DNA of 64,000 nucleotides, taken from NCBI GenBank assembly GCA_905147135.1, contig LR990048.1, positions 18,150,563 through 18,214,562 of the forward strand. The letters run 5' to 3'. This stretch comes from Blastobasis lacticolella. Taxonomy: Eukaryota; Arthropoda; Insecta; Lepidoptera; Blastobasidae. Shown piece by piece: positions 33,661 to 43,870 of the stretch (the stretch's first letter is position 1; each line of letters opens with the position of its first letter). A program made the translations under genes and the position numbers. Under the pieces are notes generated by a model. It had not been told where the DNA came from and did not search any database. It saw only the letters and a list, made by a program, of their open reading frames with translations.

Positions 33661-35107
33661 CACCGTATTTAGCTTACATTTTTAATGCTTGCGTCGAAGT
33701 AGGTGTTTTCCCGACCTCATGAAAATCAGTAAAGTGGTGCCATTATTCAAATCAGGTTGTAAAAATAGTTTGAATAATTTTAGACCGGTATCCATCCTGC
33801 CCGTTTTCAGTAAAATCTTTGAAAAAATCATGTTAAGTCAAATGATTGTGCACTTTAACAGTAATAAATTATTTCATCAACAACAATATGGCTTCACAAA
33901 AGGCCGCAATACTACCGAAGCTGGTATTAGCCTCATTCAACAAATTTTTGGCGCTTGGGAAGAACATCATAATGCAATAGGTGTTTTTTGCGATTTGTCT
34001 AAAGCATTTGATTGTGTAAATCATTCAACACTATTACTAAAATTAAAACATTACGGTTTTACGCATGATAGTCTTGAAATGATGAAATCATACTTAGAAG
34101 GTAGAGTTCAAAAAGTAAATGTAAATGGCGAGTTATCTGCGGGTGGGAAAGTGAGCATTGGAGTGCCACAAGGATCTATATTGGGGCCGTTTCTCTTTCT
34201 TGTATATATAAATGACCTTCCATACATGGTGCAGAATATTGCTGGTATAGTCTTGTTTGCTGACGACACTTCACTGATATTTAAAATTAATAGGAAAGAT
34301 AATAATATAGACGAAGTAAACTGTGTTCTTCAGAATGTGCTTCATTGGTTTACGATTAATAACTTAGTCTTAAACTCTAAAAAAACAAAATGCGTTCATT
34401 TTTGCCTCCCTAATGTACAAAGTAATCAATGTAATGTTATATTAGATAAAACGCAACTTGAGTTGGTAGAGAAAACTACTTTCTTAGGCGTTAATATAGA
34501 TTCAAAAATTCAATGGGGCCCACATATTGAATCATTGGCTAGTAGGTTAAGTTCGGCTGCATTTGCCGTGTGGCGAATAAGGAGGCTAACGGATGTGAAT
34601 ACAGCTAGATTAGTTTATTATAGTTATTTTCATAGTATTATGTCATACGGCATCATACTATGGGGCAAGTGTGCTGATAGTGACATCATTTTCAAACTAC
34701 AAAAGCGAGCTGTAAGAGCAATATATGGATTACGTCGACGTGATTCGCTCAAAGAATTGTTTAAAGAAATTGATGTATTGACTTTCTCAAGTCAATATAT
34801 ATTTTATAATATTATGTATGTTAGAAAGCATATTACCCAATTTGCTAAAAATACTGATATTCATAATGTCAATTTAAGAAACAAAAATAAACTGGTAACA
34901 CCGTTGTTCAGACTAAGTAAAGTAAATTCATCTTTCATGGGTAACTGTATAAGATTTTATAATCATATTCCTGAATGTATTATTAATTTGCCTGAATTAC
35001 AATTTAAAGATAAGGTGAAAACAACTTTAATGAAAAAAGCCTATTATAAAATTGATGAATATATCAATGACAAAAATGTATGGTGTACTACTAGCTCTTC
35101 GAAATAG
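33661..35107 (+). pseudogene. LINE F ORF2: reverse transcriptase and C-terminus
   Basis: A 472-codon open frame from 33689. It holds 'KVVPLFKSGCKNSLNNFRPV', 'QQYGFTKGRNTTEAG', 'FCDLSKAFDCVNHSTLL', 'GVPQGSILGPFLFLVYINDL' and 'GIVLFADDTSLIF' (FADD codons at 34256-34267). The thumb and C-terminal region follow ('MSYGIILWGKCADSDIIFKL', 'FYNHIPECIINLPELQFKDK'). The stretch 33661-33688 belongs to the protein in another frame ('ILAPYLAYIFNACVEVGVFP'). The RT core itself is uninterrupted; the ORF as a whole is frameshifted. Confidence 0.9.
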
Positions 35108-35160
35108 GAAGTTATTTATAAATTTATAATTTTGTTAATTGAGTGAGGATGATTTGAATA

Positions 35161-35893
35161 ACAAATATTTTTTTAATGTGTACGGCATTGGCAGCGCATG
35201 CTCACTTAAAAGTCTGCCTGGTGGTGGCATGGGGGTCGGGTCGTTGTCTTCCCTCTAATATGGTTGAATTGGACGATGGCTGGGCCCTGCGTCATGCTCG
35301 TGAACGGGTGCTGCCTTGGTGGACTGGCCTGCTTTTGCTGTGCCATTTTTTATGTTTTTGAAATTTATTTTTATTTTTAGTTATCTTCACCGATTTGTAG
35401 AGGTTCACATCATATTCCAATCAAGACAGGCTCACTCAAATTAAATTGACAAATGTATCAATGCAATGTAATCATATTTAAATGTACCTGTGGGTTTCTT
35501 ACCGTTTCTTTTTCCCACAGATGGTCATTTTCCTAACTGAAGCGGCATACTGACAGACAGACGACATTCTTTTTACTTATTTGTTCCGAGCTCAGGGCGC
35601 GACGCGGGTAGGCCGGCTGGGGCGTGCGGGTGTGAGCGCCGGCGGGCTGGCTGGGGCCGGGCGCGCGCCGCATATGATTCGCCTAGGCGGTTATGTGCGT
35701 GGCGCGTATCGGTGCCCGGTGTCTCGCCGGAGTAAGCCCTCGCGCGCGCTGATCGGTCTGCATGCGTCGCCCCCTACCTGGATGAGCTCGCTTAACTTCC
35801 CTTTGTTTTCCGTTAGATTTTTGACTTTTGAAAAGAGATTAATTAACGTAATCCTAATTCAATAAATACTTTTTCATTTCATTTCATTTCATT
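35161..35893 (+). other. GC-rich segment with CATTT tail after LINE F
   Basis: Two GC-rich patches (about 35180-35345 and 35585-35790) are separated by AT-rich DNA. The end has 'aattcaataaatactttttc' and (CATTT)n at 35870-35893. The polyadenylation-like AATAAA and simple tail suggest a retroelement 3' end, either the LINE F 3' untranslated region or a separate element. A 94-codon frame (35581-35865), rich in G, R and A, has no domain I recognise and is probably composition-driven. Confidence 0.5.
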
Positions 35894-35914
35894 TTCACCG
35901 ACACTCTTTGTATA

Positions 35915-36279
35915 AAAAAAAACATCTTGGCGTTATTGTCCCGGTTGTGCTCCCGAGAACGAGGGCCCGGGGTCCGCCTTGACCATGATCCAGGATTTGA
36001 CGAGCAGGTAATTACAGTGGGGCGACTACCATCTAACCTCCGTGATCCAGCTACCAGGGGAACCTGACAAGATTGGATCATGGTTACAAATTCAGTTGCC
36101 TGAATTTTCAGGTTTCATCACGATGTTTTTCCTCACCGTAAGAGCATCGGTTTGTATTCACCTAATGTACATAACTCAGAAAAGAGTCATTGGTACATGG
36201 CCGCAGCGGGATTCGAACCCGGTACCTCTCACTTACGAGTTGGATAATCGACCGCCCGGCTACCGACACTCTTTGTATA
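35915..36279 (-). mobile_element. SINE1 copy with 18-bp target duplication
   Basis: Minus-strand copy from 'catcttggcgttattgtccc' through 'ggtttcatcacgatgttttt' to the head 'gggattcgaacccggtacct'. The phrase 'accgacactctttgtata' occurs at 35897-35914 and 36262-36279. Part of the right copy may belong to the SINE end (CCGACGCTC in other copies), so the true duplication may be shorter. Little damage compared with most copies. Confidence 0.9.
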
Positions 36280-36915
36280 TTATCGTAAAATAATAGCGAA
36301 ATTTAAAATTCCGGGAACATCTTAACTTAGAAACGATGCTAAGTATACAAGACTTGAAACAACTCTAAACAAATTGTTTATAGTATCAACGTTATTTGAT
36401 CCAAAGTAGGCTTCTAATTTTCTGAATCCTTATAAGGAAACAAATTGAAATTTAGAGCTTCATAAATATTTCCCTCCAGACATTTACCTGACTTTAATTA
36501 TATTTCGGTACCAATTAACTTCTGTCGTAAATTTCAATATTTTTTCTTCCTTTTTCTCTTATAATTAGATCCAGGAACGTCGAAGGAGGGTTGTCAAATT
36601 AATTTATGAACTTCAATAGAAAAGTGCGCTTTAATGTGCACGTTATTAATCAAATTTACATTTTTTTACGCGCTGCTAATTATGCTTTTGCTGGTTTGTT
36701 TTGGGTTTTTTATAATAGAGGAAGGTAGTTAAGATGGCAGGGCATGAGCTTAAATTCTTTCAATATCAAATAAATTTCAGGTAAACAAGTAAATTACAAC
36801 TCGAGACAAATTGGGTATTCTACAAAATCTTTAAGGTTAGCGCAATAGAGTTGTAATCGAATCGAATCTAAGTCGACGCTTTCCTTGGTTGGGCCAAAGA
36901 ACTTTAATTACTAGC
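36280..36915. other. AT-rich DNA, no gene recognised
   Basis: No supportable coding or repeat feature. Confidence 0.4.
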
Positions 36916-37084
36916 GAAGGAAATCATCGTGATGATACCTGCATATTAAGGCGAATTAATGTGTAATCATGTCCCAATCTTTCTGTTAACAGGCCAAATG
37001 GCCGTTGCTCTACTGTAATAACCTGATCTGTCAAATCCTGGATCTTAGTCAAAGCAGACGTTTTGTTAACGCCAAAACGATGAT
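36916..37084 (+). mobile_element. SINE1 body fragment
   Basis: 'gaaatcatcgtgatgatacc', 'atgtgtaatcatgtcccaat', 'ctgatctgtcaaatcctgga' and 'ttaacgccaaaacgatgat' follow the SINE1 order. The tRNA-like head is missing and an internal part is deleted. Confidence 0.75.
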
Positions 37085-37094
37085 CTTCCATTGA

Positions 37095-37175
37095 GTCATT
37101 TCAACGACTGCGATTTCCAACACAAGCGTGGATCTGATCTGATATGGAGGGCCACTATGAGCTGTTAACATGTGT
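37095..37175 (+). repeat. Family M fragment
   Basis: 'aacgactgcgatttccaaca', 'caagcgtggatc' and 'actatgagctgttaac' parallel 11810-11905. Degraded. Confidence 0.4.
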
Positions 37176-37230
37176 ATGTCGCTTATAGCTTTAGATATTA
37201 TTATTTCTCATCTAACTTCCAACTCAAATA

Positions 37231-37493
37231 TAGTCTGACCTGAGTGGTTCAGTGATCAACATGCCAGTCGGCCACGCAAGAGGTCCCGGGTTCGATTCCC
37301 GGCCGGGCAGAAATTTAAATGATGAATTTTAATTTCTGTTGCGGGTCTGGGTGTTCTATGTAAAATAAGTATGTATTTAAAAAAGTAAATCAGTTAGTTA
37401 GCACCCATAGTACAAGCTTTGCTTAGTTTGGGGCTAGATGGCGCTGTGTGAATTTGTCCACGACTATTTACTTATTTATTATTATTATTAGTC
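37231..37493 (+). mobile_element. SINE2 copy, near full length
   Basis: The head runs from 37237: A box region 'gacctgagtggttcagtg', B box region 'cgggttcgattcccggccg'. The body has 'gatgaattttaatttctg', the 3' domain 'ggggctagatggcgctgtgt', and a tail (ATTT/ATT)n. 'tagtc' flanks at 37231-37235 and 37489-37493, a possible 5-bp target duplication. The head closely resembles glycine tRNA. Confidence 0.92.
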
Positions 37494-37949
37494 ACCCGGA
37501 AACTGACCCAGGCCAGTTTCATGAAGTCGCCGCAGACGTAGTGGCTACAAAGATATATTCCGATTCTCATTCATTATTCAACAAAAACCTTCAACCAAAA
37601 CCTTTCAAACAAACAAGTATGTCACCAACACAATTTATGGCTACAGCTGACAGAACTTCCCAAAAAATACAAGCCAACGCAACCTATTAATTAAGTAAAA
37701 ACAACGGAGGGATTTGCGAAAACTCGCCTGCAGGAAAATGGGAAAAGCCTGCTAAGAAACGTGCAGATTTCCCAGTTCCCTTTGAGACAAAAACTCTTAT
37801 GGCGTCCCCGGCAAGGGCTTAACGAAGCGTGTGCTCACGAGTGCAGAGCTATGCATGCTGCTACGCGCGTACGCGGGGTGCATCTTTATTTTGTTGGCTT
37901 TTGTACTATGATGTATCCTTTGTAGAAAGAGGAGTCGCAGGTTACTAAT
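37494..37949. other. No gene recognised
   Basis: The 80-codon frame from 37448 begins in the SINE2 tail and has no domain. Confidence 0.4.
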
Positions 37950-38078
37950 ATTTTTATACCACTAAGGTAGCAAACAAGCTTACGGCTTGCCTAATGGCAC
38001 GCAGTCACCGCAGCCTAAAGGCGTTTACAATACAATACCAGGGGCTTCACCCACGCGTTGCCGACCCCAAATACCGCG
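37950..38078 (-). repeat. LINE 3' end related to LINE H
   Basis: 'gtagcaaacaagcttacggc', 'gtcaccgcagcctaaaggcg', 'caataccaggggcttcaccc' and 'acgcgttgccgacccc' have the layout of the LINE H end but differ in sequence. Probably a sister family. Confidence 0.5.
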
Positions 38079-38254
38079 GTGTAATTTGAAAAAATATAAT
38101 GGTATGATATTTAGAAGACTGTACCAGATTAAACAATAATGTATTAAAATAACTCTGATCTTTAGGTTAATTAATAGGTACTTGTAGAAATTAATGAAAG
38201 TAATTTAATTTGTGATTGCCCATTATTGCCTCCACCGCCCTTTAGATCTCCTTT

Positions 38255-38345
38255 CAGAAGATCTAAGTGCGATAAGCCCACCTTTGCTAATGTAAAAGTA
38301 TAAGCTCATTTCTGTTACGTCTGTATTTGTTAAACAATACAGAGT
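38255..38345 (+). repeat. Family B LINE 3' end
   Basis: 'aagtgcgataagcccacctt' and 'acaatacagagtttacatcc' match 15263-15360. No coding part. Confidence 0.55.
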
Positions 38346-38383
38346 TTACATCCATACATACATGGATACAGTCCCAAATATAT

Positions 38384-39207
38384 TTTTTTTGTGTTATGCG
38401 GCAGACAAACAGGTAAGTGGGCCACCTGATGGAAAGTGGTCATCGCCGCCTATGGACATCAGCAACACCAGGGGAATCACCAATGCATTGCCCGCCTCTG
38501 AAGAGACCTCTAATATACCTCTTGAACAGTCCCATGTCAGAGTCCAAAGGAAACTGGGAGCTCATTCCACATCCGAATCGTACGAGCGAGAAACGTTCTT
38601 TCGAACCTTTGCGTCGTGACCAACAGAGGGTCTACGTAGTGAGGATGAGTACCAAGCACACGGCGGGTGGTGCGATGGCGGAATTGCGCTGTGGGCACCA
38701 GATCGAAAAGTTCCACGGAACACTCGCCATTGTACAGCCGATAGAACACACACAGGGAACCAAAGTCCCTTCGGTTTGCCGGTGGTTCCAACTTGCGTGT
38801 TTGTATGGGATCATCAATAATTCGTACGACGCGTCTCTGTACGGAATCTAGAGGATTAAGCAAGGCGGCAGTTTCGCCGGCCCAGAGATTGGAACAATAC
38901 TCCATAAATGTGGCCGCACTTGTGCCTTGTACAGCAGCAGGCGCTGCCCTGGGGTGAAGTATCGCTTGGACCGGTTAAGCACTCCAAGCATTTTCGAAGA
39001 CAGTTTGGCCTTGCCTTCCAGGTGACTCCGGAATCGCACGCTATCCGATATGTCGACACCGAGGATCCCAATACTTTTTAGATGGAAAGGGGTGTTCCTT
39101 GAAACTGCGGCACTATGTCAAAGGGATCTTTTTTGGCGGAAAATGCGCAGACCTGTGTCTTCGAGGGGTTGAATTGGACTAGGATTAGTCTGCCCCACTG
39201 ATGTAAA
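38384..39207 (-). pseudogene. LINE H reverse-transcriptase C-terminal half, remnant
   Basis: Minus-strand pieces in order: 'LVQFNPSKTQVCAFSAKKDP' (about 39180), 'GVLNRSKRYFTPGQRLLLYK', then the frame 38537-38905 with 'CSNLWAGETAALLNPLDSVQ' and 'GTHPHYVDPLLVTTQRFERT', ending 'RMWNELPVSFGL'. These are regions after the catalytic YADD in a Jockey/CR1-like LINE; the catalytic box is not included. A 3' untranslated end continues to 38384. Frameshifts separate the pieces. Confidence 0.85.
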
Positions 39208-40027
39208 TAGATTGTAACACCAAAACCGACATCCGCCTTCCCCCAAATCAAGCTAGGCAAAGGAATGCGGGCCTGCAAATGCGTCAAAGGTGCACAGGAA
39301 TCAGAAACAGAATTGAATATGTCAAACACACGTAGAGAGTTCGTTGGTTCACCTTGTTTGCTATATTTTTATCCAACTCCAAGGTGCCCGCTTCATTCGT
39401 ATTCAAGAGCAGCAGCGACCCCTGGAGATCTTCTACCTTCATTCGGCATTCCCTTAGTTGCAACGTAACTCTTTGCATAAAAGTTTCAAAGATTCGACCG
39501 ATGGAGTGCACTGCGTGGGGTTATTATCGAATTCGGAGGATTTTGGTTCCTGAATGATCGTTTTCGATCCGCTAACGGGTCGTTATCGACATAGACATAC
39601 GTATAATACCCATATATACATATAAAAATTATACAACGTGTTAATAAATATATACCTACATAGTTAATATAAAACTAAATATACTACATTGATATTGAAA
39701 AAATAAACTGACTTGTCGCATTGTAACCTTTCGACACTTACGTTTTGCTTTCGTACTGTTGTCCATGTTACTGACGCGACATGAAAGAGACAGAAATTGC
39801 TCATCTACTACGAGCACGGATTACCTCCTCAACTTGTTAATTGTAGTGGTTTGTTTATATCAACCGGTTTTACCTTTACTATGTCGATATTTTCACCCAC
39901 GGTAGGATTCTGTCATTCACCGGGTGCCCGCTTGGTAAGATACCACCGCCATGTCTATGTCGGCCGCCAATAATACTTGCATTGCATGTTGTATTTACTT
40001 TTGTACGATAATGCAGCTTACATTTAT
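39208..40027. other. No gene recognised
   Basis: Several 65-90-codon frames on both strands lack motifs. Sequence beyond 39210 no longer aligns in my reading with LINE RT proteins. Confidence 0.4.
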
Positions 40028-40100
40028 TAATAACAGGCATGATGCATACCATCTTCATCATCACAGTGAAAACGCACCTGCGGTTCTGCTCTTTTGTTAT
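40028..40100 (+). repeat. Family D fragment
   Basis: 'acaggcatgatgcatacc' then 'aaaacgcacctgcggttctg' and 'cttttgtta' match 31095-31160. Short. Confidence 0.5.
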
Positions 40101-41039
40101 ATTAAAGAGGGCAGAAGACAAGTTTGAACATTCGATACATTTGTCCACATTTTCCTGGTGAGAATTTGTAAGACGTGGTTAGTAGTAGTTTTTGTTACAT
40201 AAATCTCAAGTACATTAATCGTAAGTTTGTAACTGAGTTGTTTAACTAGGGGTTGCCTGGGATTTGTTTGTAAATTATTTGTATTTAATAAACCCTTACG
40301 AAAAATGGCATCTGAGGGGTCGTAGCTCCCGAACAAATTGTTTTTTAAAAATATATATATATCAGTAAAGGTGCAATAAAGATAATTCATTCACTCATTT
40401 TATTAAAAACGAAAACGGCAAAAGTCATAGGAAACGTCTGAGTTACAGAATAGGTACTCACTGGGTAGCAAAGAATACCAGGACACTGAATTTGAATCTT
40501 CCGGTGCAGCGCCATAAATATTTCCAATTCCTTTGGACATCGATGCTTTGACTGTCGGTCTCGTTGAATGGTTCCCCTGTTTTTGTCAATAGCAGTACTA
40601 CTGCCTTTGGTAGTTACGTTCGTAGTCTTATCGGGTACTGTTTATAGAGGAGTCGCAGTTGTATTCGTAGTGTACACGAACTTTAAATATTACGTTTAGC
40701 TAGTACCGGTATTGTGTAGCATTACTATGTTGGGAAAAAAAAATTCCTATACATATCTTAAAACTTTAGGGAACTTATCTATGTTCCAATGTACGAGGCT
40801 GTAAATAATGCATATCGGCTAGTTTCGGCTTCGTATTTATACACAAGCATGCACCAGAATTACACTTGTCTAAATTTAGTTGCCTAAATTCAGAAGCATA
40901 AGCATGAGAGCAAATCAAAATGAAATGTATTCCTCATAAAATAAGTTCCATTTTTGTAGCACGCCCTTTGAAAAGCGGAGCGACGCGTAGCATAATGTAA
41001 ATGATTAATAAGCTCATTAATTGAAAATAAATTCATAAA
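40101..41039. other. No gene recognised
   Basis: AT-rich DNA. An (AT)n run is at 40350-40361. No domain in the 97-codon minus frame. Confidence 0.4.
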
Positions 41040-41114
41040 TTGTTATATGTTTTTTTTATGTATCTTTTACTTTTGTGTGTGCAATTAAGAGTTTTTACTT
41101 ACTTACTCATTAGC

Positions 41115-41240
41115 CGATGTTTTTTTTTATGTCATACGGTAGGCAAACAGGCAAGCGGGCTACCTGATGGAAAGTGGTCACCACTGCCTATAGACATTAG
41201 CAACATCGAAAGTATCGCCAATGCGTTGCCCACCTCAATA
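41115..41240 (-). mobile_element. LINE H-type 3' end fragment
   Basis: 'tcatacggtaggcaaacagg', 'gggctacctgatggaaagtg' and 'atcgccaatgcgttgcccac' match 38395-38490. The 84- and 119-codon frames across it are shadows. Confidence 0.75.
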
Positions 41241-41398
41241 ACACGTTGCTGTGGCAGCACAAAGGCAAATGCCACTCCACTGCCAAAGCCACGGTTCCCC
41301 AAATCTCCACCCCATGGGGCACTGGAAACCTTTATTTGCATTATTTCACCGCCGACATCTGTACATGGGAGATATTTGAGATACATAACGAGAACATA

Positions 41399-41700
41399 AC
41401 TTTTTTTATGTTAACGGCAGACAAACAACGACAGCGGGCCACTGGATGGGAAGTGGCCACCGCCACCTATGGACATCACGAATATCACTACTGCGTTGCC
41501 CACCTTAGACCTCTAATAAACCTCCTGAACGATCCTATGTCATAGTCCAAAAGAAACACTGGCTGAGATCTCATTCCACATCCCAGTAGTACGAGCAAGA
41601 AATGTTGTTCGTAAATTCGCGTAGACACCAACAGATGGTCTATGTAGTGAGGATGAGTACCCAGTTCGGAGCAGCCATTCTTGAACGAATAAAAGAATTG
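41399..41700 (-). pseudogene. LINE H-type C-terminus and 3' end, remnant
   Basis: The plus text 'ggcagacaaacaacgacagc' and 'ctatggacatcacgaatatc' is the 3' untranslated end. The minus frame 41488-41706 contains 'LGTHPHYIDHLLVSTRIYEQ', matching 'LGTHPHYVDPLLVTTQRFER' of LINE H. It is a separate insertion lying head-to-tail next to the 41115 fragment. Confidence 0.75.
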
Positions 41701-42002
41701 AATCACTTCAAAAAGATGTCTAAAGATCGTGATGGCAGAGCGTTGTAATGGAATAATCCATCAATCCAGAACTGAAGTCTATCAAATGAACTTTGGATGT
41801 TTATTGACGTTTCGGCGTATCGCTCTTGGCTATTACTTTGTTCAACAGAAGAGCTGTCTCGAGAAAATGTTTTAGAACCAACCAAAAGAATGTTCATATT
41901 TATTTAGCCTCTGAGACAATACTCATCTGTTTGCTGATAAATAGAGGTTACACAATCTATTTGTAATGGTTACCTACCTAAATACGCAGCGAGAGATAGA
42001 GG
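41701..42002. other. No gene recognised
   Basis: A 64-codon minus frame at 41703-41897 has no domain. Confidence 0.4.
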
Positions 42003-42270
42003 ATTTTTTTTATTCTACGCAGTCACAAACGAGCAGATAGCCCACCGGATGGTAAGCGGTAACTGTCGCCCATAACATCTACGATTCATGCATTTAGGTT
42101 GTAGGCAACAAAAATGCACAACCGTATGTTCGTTGTCACTGTGAGAACTAAGATGAATTGTCTCATAACTGTGATTGCGCTGGCAACTTCAACTTAAAGT
42201 CGAACACAACAATGAAAGCATTGTTGCTTAGCGGCTGCAGTTGCTTAGCAATAGATAAGGCGGTGATACT
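42003..42270 (-). mobile_element. Family D repeat, inverted and longest
   Basis: Starts with a T run (reverse of the A-rich end), then 'agcccaccggatggtaagcg', 'gtaactgtcgcccataacat', 'caacaatgaaagcattgttg' and 'gataaggcggtgatactc'. It is the near-complete inverse of 8325-8555. Non-coding. Confidence 0.75.
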
Positions 42271-42271
42271 C

Positions 42272-42440
42272 TTTTTTTTATATTATGACAAGACAGGCAT
42301 TTGACCGCCATCTCACCTGTTGGTAAGTGACGATGCGGCCGAATATGAAGCATGCCCGTCTTGGAACAGCCTATTCACTCTAGCCTTGAAGGCATCCAGA
42401 TACTTAAGACTCACCCAAGTGGAGACCTCAGATGTTACCA
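42272..42440 (-). mobile_element. LINE G 3' end fragment
   Basis: 'caggcatttgaccgccatct', 'ggtaagtgacgatgcggccg', 'ggaacagcctattcactcta' and 'gccttgaaggcatccagata' match 54605-54710. The fragment abuts the family D copy. Confidence 0.8.
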
Positions 42441-42504
42441 TCTGATGTTAATAAAGTGGCAATTGGCAGATAAATAAGATTTCAAATAACTCTTCCTTTT
42501 AACT

Positions 42505-42900
42505 TGCTGGTCTGCCACGCAGAGGTCCCGTTTCGATTATCGGCCAGGCAGAAATTGAAAAGATTAATTTTGTATTCTGTTACGTGTAAATCAAAATTCA
42601 AAAAAATTCAAAATTCAAAATTTATTTATTGATTAGGACAATAAATATCTCTTTCAACCGTCAAAAAGGAGGGGGATAGGAAAGTAGGAAGGAAACACAC
42701 AGTGACACGCTGACCGCCCTATGACCGTAGATAAACGTATCCCTCGCCAACCGAACCGTGCTCGACAATGCCAGGCAGAGCCGGAACGCTATATTATATT
42801 ATATAGGTATATCTAGTATAATTAAGAAAAAAATCCGTTTTCTGACACCCATAATATAAGCTTTGCTTTCTTTGAAACTAAATGGCGCTGTGTGAATTGT
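42505..42900 (+). mobile_element. SINE2 copy split by another repeat
   Basis: The head part 'gtctgccacgcagaggtccc' and body 'ttctgttacgtg' lie left of 42590. The 3' domain 'taagctttgctttctttg' to 'aatggcgctgtgtgaattgt' resumes at 42850. The DNA between is a family I retroelement tail (42592-42832). Part of the SINE2 middle is missing, so the insertion site is not cleanly resolved. Confidence 0.75.
42592..42832 (-). mobile_element. Family I retroelement 3' end
   Basis: 'aaattcaaaatttatttatt', 'atatctctttcaaccgtcaa' and 'ggaaagtaggaaggaaacac' match 57888-57970. On the minus strand it ends with an AATAAA signal and TTTGAATT-type repeats. Class undetermined. Confidence 0.65.
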
Positions 42901-43047
42901 CCAAGCATAGGTATTTAATAATTATTGGGCTTCGCCGCAGTCGGATAATTATTCATTGATACGTGGTTGGTACATTTATCCATGGTTAAATAGTAATTCA
43001 ATCTATTAATCCTGCTATTATAATATTCGGATGTTTGTTACTCAGTT

Positions 43048-43410
43048 TAATAATAATAATAATGTGCAGGAGACAAATGTCATGGAACCTGCACCCACTA
43101 CAAGTACAAAACGGACGCGTCTAAAATGGACTGAAGACATGAACAGTTTCATATTGCGTACGTATTACTCAATTACCAAAATGGAGACCAACACTAAGGG
43201 ATATCTAGATTAATTACACTTATGCTCGATATCCCACGATACACGTTTATACAGTTACAAACTACACTACTACAAAACTTGCCGAATAGTCAGAAAGTTT
43301 TTACAACCTGATGGCTAAACCAAAGCTATACTTACAACCATCATCTAACCAGTACACTTTGTGATCTGAGATCCAAAAAGGAAAATACAAAATAATAATA
43401 ATAAATCTGA
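43048..43410 (+). mobile_element. Possible R4/Dong-like LINE 5' remnant beside TAA repeats
   Basis: A (TAA)5 run (43048-43062) precedes a 60-codon frame (43031-43213) that reads 'TRLKWTEDMNSFILRTYYSI' then 'TKMETNTKGY'. A WTEDMN...RTYY...TK.ET pattern at the N-terminus of LINE proteins is familiar to me from insect elements. From memory, Dong-type LINEs insert in TAA repeats. A second (AAT)n run is at 43395-43408. No RT domain is present, so the identity is tentative. Confidence 0.4.
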
Positions 43411-43499
43411 GACATTGAGATTGAGATTGAGACATAATTTTATAAAGACATAATAAATAGCAATTTAAAAAATAATATACTTACAATTAATCAAACAAT

Positions 43500-43612
43500 C
43501 ACAACCTCAATAATTACAAATACGAAATACAATAACACTGTCGACTAGGCATTGCCGTGTTGTAGCACATCCAGTCAACAAAAAGTTTACGTGTGCTCGG
43601 CCCACAAAATAA
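43500..43612 (-). repeat. LINE 3' end pair, copy 1
   Basis: 'acactgtcgactaggcattg', 'ccgtgttgtagcacatccag' and 'tcaacaaaaagt' match 43992-44045. Read on the minus strand, these are 3' ends of the same unknown LINE. Confidence 0.5.
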
Positions 43613-43870
43613 TATTTTACAACGCCTGTATTTCGAAGTAACGTTACTTATAGCCCTAGAGAAATTTGGAAAGAATCATTTTAAACTTCCTAATAGTAAT
43701 TCTAAAACCGCTAGACCTGTAAGCAACAAGAAATTTAGTATTTCCAAAGTCAGAAGTTATTATGGTCAAAGTACAAAAGATTATTTTGTACCTATTATGA
43801 ATGAGAGTGAATTATCATAACCCATGTTTAAGCAAAAGTTGAAACAATGACTGAAGTCACAATTTTTTGA
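43613..43870 (+). other. Unrecognised 75-codon frame
   Basis: The frame 43593-43820 includes 'LEKFGKNHFKLPNSNSKTAR' and 'SISKVRSYYGQSTKDYFVPI'. It is more protein-like in composition than most frames here. I recognise no family. It lies between two LINE 3' ends and may be a LINE relic. Confidence 0.3.

Larger units (their letters stand above)
32692..35160 (+). mobile_element. LINE F, Jockey-superfamily-type non-LTR retrotransposon
   Basis: 5'-truncated element that starts inside the endonuclease and runs through a complete reverse-transcriptase domain to the ORF2 stop at 35107. Two frameshifts (about 33600-33660 and about 33713) split ORF2, but long stretches are open. This makes it the youngest-looking LINE in the window. 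The style (RPVSILP, FDCVNH, GVPQGSILGPFLF, FADD) suits Jockey/CR1-like LINEs; the exact clade is unresolved. The 3' boundary may instead lie at 35893. Confidence 0.88.

Noticed and set aside
35581..35865. 94-codon arginine/glycine-rich frame as a gene
   Set aside because: The open frame coincides with a GC-rich patch where stop codons are rare, and it ends at a retroelement-like tail.
38362..38851. Plus-strand frames of 85 and 144 codons as genes
   Set aside because: They are the antisense of the LINE H reverse-transcriptase C-terminus and its 3' end.
42661..42790. CRISPR-like or other spaced repeats
   Set aside because: Repeated short phrases here come from retroelement tails; there are no regular spacers. 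This is also a eukaryotic context.
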